A stretch of 64,000 nt of DNA, taken from the NCBI GenBank assembly GCA_963666935.1, contig OY762936.1:1674001-1738000 (forward strand), written 5' to 3'. A program made the position numbers and the translations under genes. This document shows, piece after piece, positions 16,691 through 25,117 of this stretch. This DNA is from G963666935 sp963666935. Lineage in GTDB: Bacteria; Bacillota; Clostridia; Christensenellales; CAG-138. Position 1 is the first letter of the stretch, and the number at the start of each line of letters is the position of its first letter. Below the pieces are notes generated by a model, which was not told the DNA's origin, searched no databases, and worked only from the letters and a program-made list of their open reading frames with translations.

Positions 16691-17713
16691 ATGAAAACCA
16701 GCGACTTTTACTATGATTTACCGTCGGAACTGATTGCGCAGTCCCCAGCTGAAATACGCAGCGCCTCCCGGCTACTGGTCTATGACCGAACGGAAAAAAG
16801 CACCCGTGACGGCGTGTTTACCGACTTGTTGGACTATCTTCGGCCCGGCGACGTTTTGGTTCGCAATACCACCCGCGTGATTCCCGCGCGCATTTTCGGC
16901 CAGCGGGAGGATACCGGCGGGGTAATGGAATTTCTTTTGCTCAAACGGCTGGACGAATCCTGTTGGGAATGCCTCGTCCGCCCCGGTCGCAGGGCAAAAA
17001 AGGGCCTGACCTTCAAGGTCAACGATGAACTTTCCATCACCGTAGGTGAGAGCACCGACGCGGGTGGGAGGGTAGTTCGTTTGCATTACCAAGGCGTTTT
17101 TGAGGAAGTTTTGGACCGTGCCGGAGAGATGCCTCTTCCCCCCTATATTACACAGCGCGTGGCCGACGGCAACCGCTACCAGACAGTTTACGCCAAAGAA
17201 AACGGCTCCGCAGCGGCGCCCACGGCTGGGCTACACTTTACCAATGAGCTTCTCAATGAGATCGCCAAACGCGGCGTTGCCATCGCAGATGTGCTGCTAC
17301 ATGTGGGGCTGGGAACCTTTCGGCCCGTTTCCGAAGATACGATCGAGAATCACCATATGCATTCGGAGTATTACGAGGTCACCAAGGCGGCGGCCAATGC
17401 CATTAATGGCGCTCGGAACAATGGCGGCCGGGTTTTTTGCGTGGGAACAACTTCCTGCCGCACATTGGAAAGCGTCGCAGACGACAACGGTATCGTACAC
17501 GCTAAATGCGGCTGGACGAATATTTTCATCACCCCCGGCTACCATTATAAAGTTGTGGACAAGCTTATCACCAACTTCCACCTGCCGGAATCCACGCTGC
17601 TGATGCTGGTGAGTGCCCTGTGTTCCCGGGAGGAAATGCTCAGCGTTTACGAGCATGCCGTAAAAGAGCGTTACCGCTTCTTCTCCTTCGGGGATGCGAT
17701 GCTGATTGTATAG
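16691..17713 (+). CDS. queA: S-adenosylmethionine:tRNA ribosyltransferase-isomerase QueA
   Basis: Transfers and isomerises the ribosyl group of SAM onto 7-aminomethyl-7-deazaguanine in tRNA to give epoxyqueuosine. 340 aa, full length: MKTSDFYYDLPSELIAQSPA, GDVLVRNTTRVIPARIFG, AAPTAGLHFTNELLNEIA, GLGTFRPVSEDTIENHHMHS and YHYKVVDKLITNFHLPESTL. AAGGAG lies 6 nt upstream. tgt, the partner step, lies 1.5 kb downstream beyond a divergent MFS gene. Confidence 0.97.
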   Translation: MKTSDFYYDLPSELIAQSPAEIRSASRLLVYDRTEKSTRDGVFTDLLDYLRPGDVLVRNTTRVIPARIFGQREDTGGVMEFLLLKRLDESCWECLVRPGRRAKKGLTFKVNDELSITVGESTDAGGRVVRLHYQGVFEEVLDRAGEMPLPPYITQRVADGNRYQTVYAKENGSAAAPTAGLHFTNELLNEIAKRGVAIADVLLHVGLGTFRPVSEDTIENHHMHSEYYEVTKAAANAINGARNNGGRVFCVGTTSCRTLESVADDNGIVHAKCGWTNIFITPGYHYKVVDKLITNFHLPESTLLMLVSALCSREEMLSVYEHAVKERYRFFSFGDAMLIV

Positions 17714-17731
17714 TCAATTTGATGCCCCAAA

Positions 17732-17762
17732 AACGATCCCCCGGCTTTGCCGGGGGATCGTT
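17732..17762. terminator. Bidirectional terminator between queA and the MFS gene
   Basis: 14-bp perfect stem AACGATCCCCCGGC / GCCGGGGGATCGTT, TTT loop, followed by TATCTTTT; on the reverse strand it is followed by TTTGGGG. Confidence 0.85.
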
Positions 17763-17773
17763 ATCTTTTATGA

Positions 17774-18982
17774 TTACTCTGTGCGTATCCCTTCTTGATA
17801 GAACGCCTTGTCAGCCACCAAGGCAATGGGAAGCAGCATGGTTGCGACGCCTGTGCCGATCATCAGATACTGAATGGGCATCACATCCGCCAGCGGACCG
17901 AACACCGCCGTGCCCAATGGTAGCAGTGACGAGGCTATCATGGAATACAGCGCAAAGATGCGGCCCTGCATTCCAGGCTCCACCCGCTCCTGGAGCAGCG
18001 TCATCACTGGCGTACTTCCGAAGGGCATGGAAAGTCCGATGAGCGCCATCAAAACCAGATACACATAGAAATTATAGGTGATGCCCACCAGAAACGTAAG
18101 CAGGCCGAATGCCGCCACGCCCACGCTCAACGTGGCAAAGCGGTTTTTGAACCCGCCCCAGCTCCCTAAGATCAGGCCGCCCGCCGCCGCCCCTACAAAA
18201 AACACCATCTCATTGGCAGTGAGATACCAATAGCTATCCCCAAAGGTCCGGGTTACCATCAGCACATTTAAGAACGCGCAGGGAACAATCAGGATCATGT
18301 ATACGCCACACAACAGCAAAATCCGCCTCACAAGCCGGTTGGACCATCCGTAGACCAGTCCTTTTTTCAACTCGTCCAGATACCCACCGGTACGTTCTTT
18401 TTTTTCGTACGGAGGCACCTGAATGCATAGCAGTACACCAATACCGATGGCAGCAGTAATTACGTCAATGAGCAAAATATGATGCAGTTTGCCGAAGCTT
18501 AAAACCGCACCTGCCGCTGCCGGCGAGGCGAAATGAATAACAGATTGGATGCCGCTGTTGTAGCCGTTGATCTTCATCAGCCTATCCTCTGGCACCAGCT
18601 GGGGCAACAAGGCATTCACCGCCGGAATCTGAATTCCAGCGCCCACGGAGCGAATGGCAGAAATTGCCAACATAGCCCCCAGCGTTTCGACCTTGCCCAA
18701 CATGATCACAAGAGCCAGAAGAAGCGTAAATGCCGCAATACCACCATCGGAAAAGGCGATGAGCAATTTCCGGCTATAGCGATCCGCCCATACGCCCGCA
18801 AAAAGCGAAATGATGATCTGGGGTACAAATGCACACAGGATGGACAGCGTCACATACAGCCCGGACGAGGTTTCCCGGGCGATATACCAAATAATGGCGA
18901 ACTGCACCAGCGAAGAACCAAACAGTGTAATGGCTTGGCTGGCCAAATAAGCCGCCGTTCTTCTTTCCCACGTTTTGTTCAA
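17774..18982 (-). CDS. MFS transporter, macrolide-efflux-like
   Basis: 402 aa, twelve predicted membrane helices: it begins MNKTWERRTAAYLASQAITL, with the loop signature FAGVWADRYSRKLLIAFSDG after helix 2. It resembles the MFS_3/MefA-like branch of drug exporters; the substrate is not determinable. TTG start at 18982 with AGGAGGTGC about 8 nt upstream. Confidence 0.85.
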   Translation of the reverse strand: MNKTWERRTAAYLASQAITLFGSSLVQFAIIWYIARETSSGLYVTLSILCAFVPQIIISLFAGVWADRYSRKLLIAFSDGGIAAFTLLLALVIMLGKVETLGAMLAISAIRSVGAGIQIPAVNALLPQLVPEDRLMKINGYNSGIQSVIHFASPAAAGAVLSFGKLHHILLIDVITAAIGIGVLLCIQVPPYEKKERTGGYLDELKKGLVYGWSNRLVRRILLLCGVYMILIVPCAFLNVLMVTRTFGDSYWYLTANEMVFFVGAAAGGLILGSWGGFKNRFATLSVGVAAFGLLTFLVGITYNFYVYLVLMALIGLSMPFGSTPVMTLLQERVEPGMQGRIFALYSMIASSLLPLGTAVFGPLADVMPIQYLMIGTGVATMLLPIALVADKAFYQEGIRTE

Positions 18983-19011
18983 AGGAACGCACCTCCTTTT
19001 ACAATAGGATC

Positions 19012-19041
19012 AGTATACATTATTCCCAATGGGGAGAGCAA
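19012..19041 (-). promoter_or_regulatory. Promoter for the MFS gene
   Basis: Minus-strand TTGCTC (19036-19041) - 18 nt - TATACT (19012-19017). Confidence 0.5.
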
Positions 19042-19147
19042 GCGCACTTCCTTTGGCTTTCCTATGCAAAGAATCTTCGGTTATCTTGTTCGGGCTTGTT
19101 TGAATCGCCGTATGGCATCAAATGCTGGTTTTTAGCAGGCCCGCTGC

Positions 19148-19176
19148 TTGTATTTCAATTGATAATCTGGTACAAT
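19148..19176 (+). promoter_or_regulatory. Promoter for tgt operon
   Basis: TTGTAT (19148-19153) - 17 nt - TACAAT (19171-19176), giving a leader of about 80 nt before tgt. Confidence 0.55.
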
Positions 19177-19262
19177 TTATGGCTAAAGCGGATGTTTTCC
19201 TCCCCTTGTTCCCGCAAAAACGTGGGCAGGACGTTCGTTCCTTCGCAGATTTAGGAGTAATG

Positions 19263-20387
19263 ATGGATCGATTTGATTTTAAATTCGAGCTGCTGCACAT
19301 TTGCGCGCAGTCGGGTGCCCGGCTCGGGCGCCTTCATACGCCCCACGGAATCATTGACACGCCGTGCTATATGCCCGTGGGCACCCAAGCCACGGTGAAA
19401 GCTATACTTCCCCGGGACTTAAAGAAGATCGGTGCTTCCATCATCCTTTCCAATACCTATCATCTTTTCGAGCGGCCGGGCCACGCGCTGGTTAAAGAGG
19501 CGGGCGGCCTCCACCAATTCATGAACTGGGACAGGCCCATCCTCACCGACAGCGGCGGTTTTCAGGTGTTCAGCCTAGCCGCTTCCAATAAAATTAAAGA
19601 AGACGGCGTGGAATTTCGTTCGCTGCTCAGCGGCCAAAAGTACTTCTTCACGCCGGAATTCGTGATGGAAATTGAGGAAGCGTTGGGCGCCGATATTGCT
19701 ATGGTATTTGACGAATGCGCCCCCTACCCCAGCGAATATGCCTACGCGAAGGCGGCCATGGAGCGCACCCACCGCTGGGCGAAGCGGTGTAAAGAGTCGC
19801 ATACCCGTGCGGATCAGGCCCTGTTCGGCATTGTGCAGGGCGGCACCTTCCGGGACCTTCGGGTTGAAAGTGCAAAATACCTTGCGGAGCTGGACTTCCC
19901 CGGCTACGGCATCGGGGGACTTTCCGTGGGCGAGCCCAAGCCCATCATGTATGAAATGCTGGAAGAGCTCATGCCCTTTATGCCTGCAACCAAGCCCCGC
20001 TACCTCATGGGTGTGGGGAGCCCCGACTGCCTTGTGGAAGGCGTAATTCGGGGCGTCGATATGTTTGACTGCGTACTGCAAACCCGCATCGCCCGCAACG
20101 GCCTTGCTCTGACGGGTAACGGCAAACACATGCTGCGCAACGCGGCCTATGAGCATGATTTTTCCCCCATCGAGGAAGGCTGCGACTGCTACGCCTGTAA
20201 AAATGGATTTACCCGGGCCTACATCCGCCACCTTGTGAAGTGCAAAGAAATTCTCGCGGCCCAGCTCATCACCGTCCATAACCTGCGTTTCTCCCTACGG
20301 CTGATGGAGCAGGTGCGCGCGGCCATCGCAGAAGACCGGCTTTTGGATCTTCGGGACGAATGGAAGGCGAAAGGTGCGCTGGACTGA
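19263..20387 (+). CDS. tgt: Queuine/preQ1 tRNA-guanine transglycosylase
   Basis: Exchanges guanine-34 for preQ1 in GUN tRNAs. About 374 aa: YMPVGTQATVKAILPRDLKK, LTDSGGFQVFSLA (catalytic Asp), FGIVQGGTFRDLR, GIGGLSVGEPKPIMYEMLEE, and the zinc site CDCYACKNGFTRAYIRHL. Of two adjacent ATGs, the second (19263, MDRFDFKFELLH) sits 5 nt after AGGAG and is chosen; the frame is open further upstream without a ribosome site. It is followed by tsaE within 1 nt. Confidence 0.96.
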   Translation: MDRFDFKFELLHICAQSGARLGRLHTPHGIIDTPCYMPVGTQATVKAILPRDLKKIGASIILSNTYHLFERPGHALVKEAGGLHQFMNWDRPILTDSGGFQVFSLAASNKIKEDGVEFRSLLSGQKYFFTPEFVMEIEEALGADIAMVFDECAPYPSEYAYAKAAMERTHRWAKRCKESHTRADQALFGIVQGGTFRDLRVESAKYLAELDFPGYGIGGLSVGEPKPIMYEMLEELMPFMPATKPRYLMGVGSPDCLVEGVIRGVDMFDCVLQTRIARNGLALTGNGKHMLRNAAYEHDFSPIEEGCDCYACKNGFTRAYIRHLVKCKEILAAQLITVHNLRFSLRLMEQVRAAIAEDRLLDLRDEWKAKGALD

Positions 20388-20388
20388 C

Positions 20389-20844
20389 ATGCGAGAATTA
20401 TTGTTTGAAGACCTGAATGAAAAGGCGCTGTGCAGCATTGCGAATCGGCTGGGGCAATTGGTTTTCCCCGGTGCATTTATCGCCCTGTACGGCGATCTGG
20501 GTGCGGGAAAAACCACATTTACCCGTGCACTGGCAGAATCGCTGGATATCTCCGACATCCAAAGCCCAACTTTCACCATCGTGCGAGAGCACCGGGGCAG
20601 GCTTCCCCTGCTGCATTTCGACGCTTACCGGCTCAGCGGCGCAGAAGAGCTCTTTGCCATCGGTTTTGACGATTATCTCTCTCAAAATGCCGTCATCGTC
20701 ATGGAATGGTGTGAAAATGTTTTGAACGCACTGCCCGGCGAGCGGCTGGAAATCCGCTTTGCAGGCAGTGGTATGGATTTGCGGAGCCTGCAATTTTGTG
20801 CGTTGGGCGCGAAATATGAAAATTTGCTGGAGAAGATACTATGA
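20389..20844 (+). CDS. tsaE: tRNA t6A biosynthesis ATPase TsaE
   Basis: ATPase that assists the TsaB/TsaD complex in N6-threonylcarbamoyladenosine formation at A37. 151 aa with Walker A LYGDLGAGKTTFTRALAESL, SPTFTIVREHRGRLPLLHFD and the late VIVMEWCENV motif. ATG 20389 gives the usual family length; an in-frame GTG at 20374 overlapping tgt is a possible alternative. It overlaps tsaB by 4 nt. Confidence 0.95.
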   Translation: MRELLFEDLNEKALCSIANRLGQLVFPGAFIALYGDLGAGKTTFTRALAESLDISDIQSPTFTIVREHRGRLPLLHFDAYRLSGAEELFAIGFDDYLSQNAVIVMEWCENVLNALPGERLEIRFAGSGMDLRSLQFCALGAKYENLLEKIL

Positions 20845-21497
20845 ACTTGCTCGCTGTTTCTACATCTGGCCCCATCCCCGCCGCAGCACTGCTGCGGGAC
20901 GGCGACCTCATTGACAGCCGCTCGCACAAAAGCGGCCAAACCCATTCCGAAACCCTCATGCCCCTGCTGGACGATCTGCTTTGTGCAAACGGCCTCTCCC
21001 CACAAGACATCGACCTCTACGCGGCGGACGTGGGGCCGGGTTCCTTTACCGGCGTTCGTATCGGCGTGTGCGCGGCCAATGCTATGGCTTTTGCCGGGCA
21101 AAAGAACGTAATCGGCGTTAGCTCTCTGGAAGCGCTGTGCCGAGGGCATAGAGGCCCCGTCTGTGCCCTGCTGGACGCACGCAACGGCAACGGCTACGCC
21201 ATGTATCAAAACGATTTTGGAATCATTGTGCCGCCTAGCGCCGTGGTAGTATCCGTGTTTCTGCCCAAGCTCATGCCTTTTACCCTAATTCTGGGGGATG
21301 GCGCGCAAGTCTACCGGGACCGCATTTTGTCCACCGTGCCCTGCGCTTGCTTTTCCGGTGTGCGCGATGAAGTGGACGCGCAAGATGTGGTGCTGGCCGC
21401 TTGGGAAAAATATATTTCCGGCGACCTGGGCACGCCCGAGGTAAAGCCCCTTTATTTGCGGCCTTCACAGGCAGAGCGGTTGTATAAGGAGAAATGA
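20841..21497 (+). CDS. tsaB: tRNA t6A biosynthesis protein TsaB
   Basis: ASKHA-fold partner of TsaD. 218 aa: it begins MNLLAVSTSGPIPAAALLRD (the usual D-T-S is SVSTSG-like here) and has AADVGPGSFTGVRIGVCAAN. GGAGAAGATACT precedes ATG inside the end of tsaE. rimI follows immediately; the tsaE-tsaB-rimI order is common in Firmicutes. tsaD is not in the window. Confidence 0.94.
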   Translation: MNLLAVSTSGPIPAAALLRDGDLIDSRSHKSGQTHSETLMPLLDDLLCANGLSPQDIDLYAADVGPGSFTGVRIGVCAANAMAFAGQKNVIGVSSLEALCRGHRGPVCALLDARNGNGYAMYQNDFGIIVPPSAVVVSVFLPKLMPFTLILGDGAQVYRDRILSTVPCACFSGVRDEVDAQDVVLAAWEKYISGDLGTPEVKPLYLRPSQAERLYKEK

Positions 21498-21499
21498 TT

Positions 21500-21961
21500 A
21501 TGGAAGAACTCATCTTCCGTGCCATGGAGAAGCAGGACGTTGCCCGCATCGCGGAGCTGGAACGCCTCTGCTTCCGCTCCCCCTGGTCAGAAAAATCAAT
21601 CGGTTCTGAGTTGAAAAACAGGCTCGCGCATTATCGTGTGGGCGAACTGGACGGGAAAATTATCGCCTATGGCGGCATGTGGATCATCTTTGCCGAAGCG
21701 CATATCACCAATGTGGCGGTGGACCCGAATTACCGCCGCCGAGGGTTCGGCGTAATCCTCATGCGGCATATGATGCAGATTGCCGTCCTGCGTGGTGCCA
21801 GCGAAATGACGCTGGAAGTACGGGAATCCAATCTGGCGGCGCAGAATCTTTACCTCTCGCTGGGGTTTGAAATTTCCGGCAGGCGAAAGCACTATTATGC
21901 GGATACGGGCGAAGATGGGCTCATTATGTGGAAGCACGACATTGCATGTAGCTCGTCTTGA
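21500..21961 (+). CDS. rimI: Ribosomal protein S18-alanine N-acetyltransferase RimI
   Basis: GNAT acetyltransferase of about 153 aa. Acetyl-CoA site NVAVDPNYRRRGFGVILMRH and the C-terminal EVRESNLAAQNLYLSLGFEI with conserved Asn/Tyr. Of two in-frame ATGs, 21500 is 8 nt after AAGGAG and is chosen over 21494. Confidence 0.93.
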   Translation: MEELIFRAMEKQDVARIAELERLCFRSPWSEKSIGSELKNRLAHYRVGELDGKIIAYGGMWIIFAEAHITNVAVDPNYRRRGFGVILMRHMMQIAVLRGASEMTLEVRESNLAAQNLYLSLGFEISGRRKHYYADTGEDGLIMWKHDIACSSS

Positions 21962-22038
21962 CATCACCAATCGCAAGTGTTAATCTGAAATGGGTAAAAA
22001 CACCTCAATTTTATCATTTTTCTATAAGGAGTATCATC

Positions 22039-22416
22039 ATGAAAAAAGTCATCGTAGCGAAAAACGCCCCCGCAGCCATCGGTCCTTACAGCCATGCCAC
22101 CGAAGCCAATGGCTTTGTGTTCACCTCCGGTCAAATCGGCATTGATCCCGCAACGGGCAAAATCGTGGAAGGCATTGAAGCGCAGGCGGAACAGGTTCTT
22201 AAGAACTTGGAAAGCGTTTTGGCGGCCGCCGGCACCAGCATGAAGGACGTTCTCAAAGCAACCGTGTTCGTGGCAGATTTAAAGGATTTCGGCATTGTAA
22301 ACAAGATCTACGGCGAGCACTTTGGCGCCGAGTTCCCCAGCCGTTCCTGCGTTCAGATTGCTGCGCTGCCCGCCGGCGCTTTGGTTGAAATCGAAGTCAT
22401 CGCATATAAAGGATAA
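22039..22416 (+). CDS. ridA: RidA family enamine/imine deaminase
   Basis: Hydrolyses reactive 2-aminoacrylate-type enamines made by PLP enzymes. 125 aa: MKKVIVAKNAPAAIGPYSHA, FTSGQIGIDPATGKIVEGIE, and the catalytic Arg in FPSRSCVQIAALPAGALVEI. TAAGGAG precedes ATG. A more divergent RidA homologue lies at 46125. Confidence 0.95.
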   Translation: MKKVIVAKNAPAAIGPYSHATEANGFVFTSGQIGIDPATGKIVEGIEAQAEQVLKNLESVLAAAGTSMKDVLKATVFVADLKDFGIVNKIYGEHFGAEFPSRSCVQIAALPAGALVEIEVIAYKG

Positions 22417-22426
22417 TCGCTTTCCT

Positions 22427-23623
22427 ATGAATCGCAGGAGTCAACGGCTGAAAATATTCAATGACCGCCCCATGGTTTCCATTGCGGCAGGCTTTATTCT
22501 CGGCATCCTGCTGACAGAGGCGTATGAAGGCACATGGCTCATTGTAGCGGTGTGCCTTTTTCTGTTATTTGGCGTCGTCACCCTGTTTACAGGGCAAAGC
22601 GCCATCTGCGTCCTGTCTTTTTCTGCGCTGGCAGGAATCCTCAGAACCTTGTTTCTGCCCAATCTTTCGCTGCCCGCTTCTTTTCTGCAGCCCTTTGCGC
22701 AGGCACGGGAATCGTTGCTCAATGTTACTTCAGATCTGTTCGGGAAAGACGCTTCCATCCTGCAGGCCCTGCTTTGGGGCTACAAGGGCGCCATCCCCAG
22801 TGAAATCTATTCCGGCTTCCAGGATGCCGGCATTGCCCACGTTCTGGCGCTCTCTGGCCTGCACGTATCCTTTGTGGTTTCGGTCATTGCCCTTTTGACC
22901 AACCGCCGCGCCGTGAAATTCCGCTTTGTGTTGACGGCCCTGTTCCTGTTTGGATACTGCGCCGTCACCGCGTTCCCCGCCTCTTTGGTGCGGGCCTCTA
23001 TCATGACTTTGTGCGTCATCTTTGCAGATATCGCAAGCCGCAAGAAGGATATGCTCAGCAGCGTGTCTTTTGCGGCCGTACTGATCCTCTTATTCCGGCC
23101 TTCCGAATTCTATGCCATTGGGTTTCAGCTCTCCTTTATGGCAGTGGCCACCATCGCCATGCTATACGAGCCCCTCAAACGCCTGCTGCCGTTTCTCCGC
23201 GGGGGCATTGCGGACGCAATTCTCGTCACCTTGTGCGGTACGCTGGGTACACTACCTTTGCTGGCATACTATTTTAACCGGATCTCTCTGGTGAGCTTGC
23301 TTGCAAACATCCTGCTGCTGCCGGCGGTATCGCTCCTGTTTCTCTCCGGTTTGGCAGTCTGCGGGCTGATGTTCCTCTGGCCTCTGGCGGCGCTTTGGCT
23401 TTCTGCGGCGCCCCGGGCGCTGCTGCAGGGAATTACCTACTTCACACAGCAAATGGCCTCCCTGCCTTATGCAGCTGTCCCCGTGTACGGCTTCACTGTG
23501 GCCACCTGCCTGCTTATCTATCTGGGCTTTCTCATGCTTTCCGACTTCACCATTGTAAAAACACCCTATAAGGTCATTTCCGCCCTGCTGCTGTTTGCCG
23601 CAGCCACCTGCATTGTGGTATAA
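22427..23623 (+). CDS. ComEC/Rec2-type membrane protein, competence domain only
   Basis: ComEC forms the membrane channel for single-stranded DNA uptake. This 398-aa protein has the Competence domain (YSGFQDAGIAHVLALSGLHV near residues 125-150) and about ten hydrophobic helices. It lacks the C-terminal metallo-beta-lactamase domain and most of the N-terminal OB (DUF4131) region of full-length ComEC (700-800 aa). The next gene is holA, so the missing part is not adjacent. The ribosome site (AAAGGA, 13 nt away) is weak. It may be a reduced paralogue with another role or a split ComEC. Confidence 0.8.
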   Translation: MNRRSQRLKIFNDRPMVSIAAGFILGILLTEAYEGTWLIVAVCLFLLFGVVTLFTGQSAICVLSFSALAGILRTLFLPNLSLPASFLQPFAQARESLLNVTSDLFGKDASILQALLWGYKGAIPSEIYSGFQDAGIAHVLALSGLHVSFVVSVIALLTNRRAVKFRFVLTALFLFGYCAVTAFPASLVRASIMTLCVIFADIASRKKDMLSSVSFAAVLILLFRPSEFYAIGFQLSFMAVATIAMLYEPLKRLLPFLRGGIADAILVTLCGTLGTLPLLAYYFNRISLVSLLANILLLPAVSLLFLSGLAVCGLMFLWPLAALWLSAAPRALLQGITYFTQQMASLPYAAVPVYGFTVATCLLIYLGFLMLSDFTIVKTPYKVISALLLFAAATCIVV

Positions 23624-23624
23624 T
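23595..23624 (+). promoter_or_regulatory. Extended -10 promoter placing the mRNA start at the holA ATG
   Basis: TTGCCG (23595-23600) - 18 nt - TGG-TATAAT (TATAAT 23619-23624), overlapping the comEC-like stop codon. The ATG at 23631 follows after 6 nt with no ribosome site, as for a leaderless message. Confidence 0.5.
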
Positions 23625-23630
23625 TTCACC

Positions 23631-24614
23631 ATGAATTATCAGGATTCTTTCCGTACAATTAAATCGGGCATGCCCGGAGGGGCATACCTTTTTCACGGCG
23701 AAGAGGAATTCGTAAAGGACAGTGCGCTAAACGCCCTGATCCATTCCATTGACGACGCCTCCCGGGATTTAAACGTGCAGATTTTTGAATCCCCTTCGGC
23801 AGACGAACTAATCTCCGCCTGTGAGACCCTTCCCTTTTTCGCGGAACGCAGGCTGGTGATTTGCCATGCCCTTCCATCCGACAACGAAGGACAAGCGCTC
23901 AAGCAGTACATTCCCAGCATGCCGTCCACCACAGTGCTGGTTTTTTTCCTTCGAGGCAAGGCCAAAGAAACCTCCGCTCTCTACCGCTGCATGGCGGCGG
24001 ATAACCGCTGCGTGAATTTCACTCCCCTCCCCCCGCTTGAGGCGGAAAAGTGGGTAACCCAGCAGGCGGCAAAGCTGGGTGTTACCATTTCCCCTGCAGC
24101 TGCCAGGTATATTGTGTCACTGGTGGGCACAAATCTCACGGATCTCAACAATGAGTTCACCAAGGCCGCCTGCTATGCAGGAACCGGCAACGAGGTGACG
24201 AAAGAGGCTATCTCCGCCTGTGTCACCCGCAATCTGGAGTTTCGGGTGTTCGATATGATGGAGTACTTCCTTGCGGGTAAGCCGCAGGATGGGCTTCGGG
24301 CTTACCAGCAGATGCTCTTCGACGGGGAATCTCCTTTTAAAATGGCGGCCCTGCTGGAAAATCGCTTCAAGCTGATGCTTGCGGCCCGCACGGATATGGA
24401 TAGCGGCGTGAAGCGAGATAAAACTCTAAACCGTATGGGCAACACGTATCCCGCAAAGAAAGCCTATGGATCCGCGCTCCGCTACCATCGGGATGAGATC
24501 ACGGGGAACCTTGCACGGTTCGCCAGCGTGGGGTATCTGCAGGTTTCGGGCCAGCAAACCGACGCGGACGCGCTGGAGTGCGCGCTGATCCTCTGCATGC
24601 CGGCAAGGCGTTAG
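23631..24614 (+). CDS. holA: DNA polymerase III delta subunit
   Basis: Clamp-loader subunit that opens the beta sliding clamp. 327 aa: GGAYLFHGEEEFVKDSALNA at the start of the AAA+-like fold, LPFFAERRLVICHALPS, VLVFFLRGKAKETSALYRCM and GTNLTDLNNEFTKAACYAG. The position comEC - holA - rpsT (convergent) is the standard Firmicute arrangement and supports the call. Confidence 0.93.
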   Translation: MNYQDSFRTIKSGMPGGAYLFHGEEEFVKDSALNALIHSIDDASRDLNVQIFESPSADELISACETLPFFAERRLVICHALPSDNEGQALKQYIPSMPSTTVLVFFLRGKAKETSALYRCMAADNRCVNFTPLPPLEAEKWVTQQAAKLGVTISPAAARYIVSLVGTNLTDLNNEFTKAACYAGTGNEVTKEAISACVTRNLEFRVFDMMEYFLAGKPQDGLRAYQQMLFDGESPFKMAALLENRFKLMLAARTDMDSGVKRDKTLNRMGNTYPAKKAYGSALRYHRDEITGNLARFASVGYLQVSGQQTDADALECALILCMPARR

Positions 24615-24647
24615 TTGCCCGCAGATAGAGAAAAGGGGAAAACAAAA

Positions 24648-24679
24648 AGGACGTCTGAATTTTCAGCGTCCTCTTTTTT
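24648..24679. terminator. Terminator between convergent holA and rpsT
   Basis: AGGACG-t-CTGAA / TTCAG-CGTCCT with one bulged T, followed by CTTTTTT; the reverse strand ends CCTTTTTG, so it can serve both genes. Confidence 0.8.
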
Positions 24680-24707
24680 CACTTAATAAACGGGCAATTC
24701 TTTTGGC

Positions 24708-24968
24708 TTATTTCGCCGCGAGCTTGATTGCCAATTGAGCCTTTTTGCGGTTCGCAGCGTTCTTATGCATAACGCCCTTCGCGGCTGCTTTATCCACTGT
24801 GCTCACAGCATTGACATAAGCCGTTGCGATCCCAGCCTTGTCGTCCGAAGCGAGAGCCTGATCAAAGCTCTTAACGGCGGTTTTCACCTGAGAAGTCCCC
24901 ATTCTGTTCCGAAGGTTCTCCTTCGCAGTGATGCCGACGCGCTTCAAAGCGGACTTGTGGTTTGCCAA
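24708..24968 (-). CDS. rpsT: 30S ribosomal protein S20
   Basis: 86-aa basic protein binding 16S rRNA: starts MANHKSALKRVGITAKENLR and ends NRKKAQLAIKLAAK. The initiation codon is TTG at 24968, preceded by GGGGGTG. A UUG start is also found in E. coli rpsT, where it is linked to autogenous control. Monocistronic with a strong promoter. Confidence 0.97.
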   Translation of the reverse strand: MANHKSALKRVGITAKENLRNRMGTSQVKTAVKSFDQALASDDKAGIATAYVNAVSTVDKAAAKGVMHKNAANRKKAQLAIKLAAK

Positions 24969-25007
24969 AACAATTCACCCCCTGTGTTTTTTACTCGAAC
25001 AGGTCAG

Positions 25008-25036
25008 ATTATATCATGGCGCTTCGTCCAATGCAA
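25008..25036 (-). promoter_or_regulatory. Strong promoter for rpsT
   Basis: Minus-strand TTGCAT (25031-25036) - 17 nt - TATAAT (25008-25013) with an extended TGA before the -10. Leader about 35 nt. Confidence 0.75.
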
Positions 25037-25057
25037 GTTTTTTTTGCGGTCTTCCGC

Positions 25058-25088
25058 TAAATATTGCTGTTGTTCCCTGCGCATACTA
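25058..25088 (+). promoter_or_regulatory. Sigma-G/F-like promoter for gpr
   Basis: TAAATA (25058-25063) - 18 nt - CATACTA (25082-25088). The -10 fits the CATNNTA forespore pattern exactly and the -35 differs from TGAATA at one base. Forespore expression is expected for gpr. Confidence 0.65.
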
Positions 25089-25117
25089 CTGGCAAATCAA
25101 ACGTTAGGAGAATGCAA

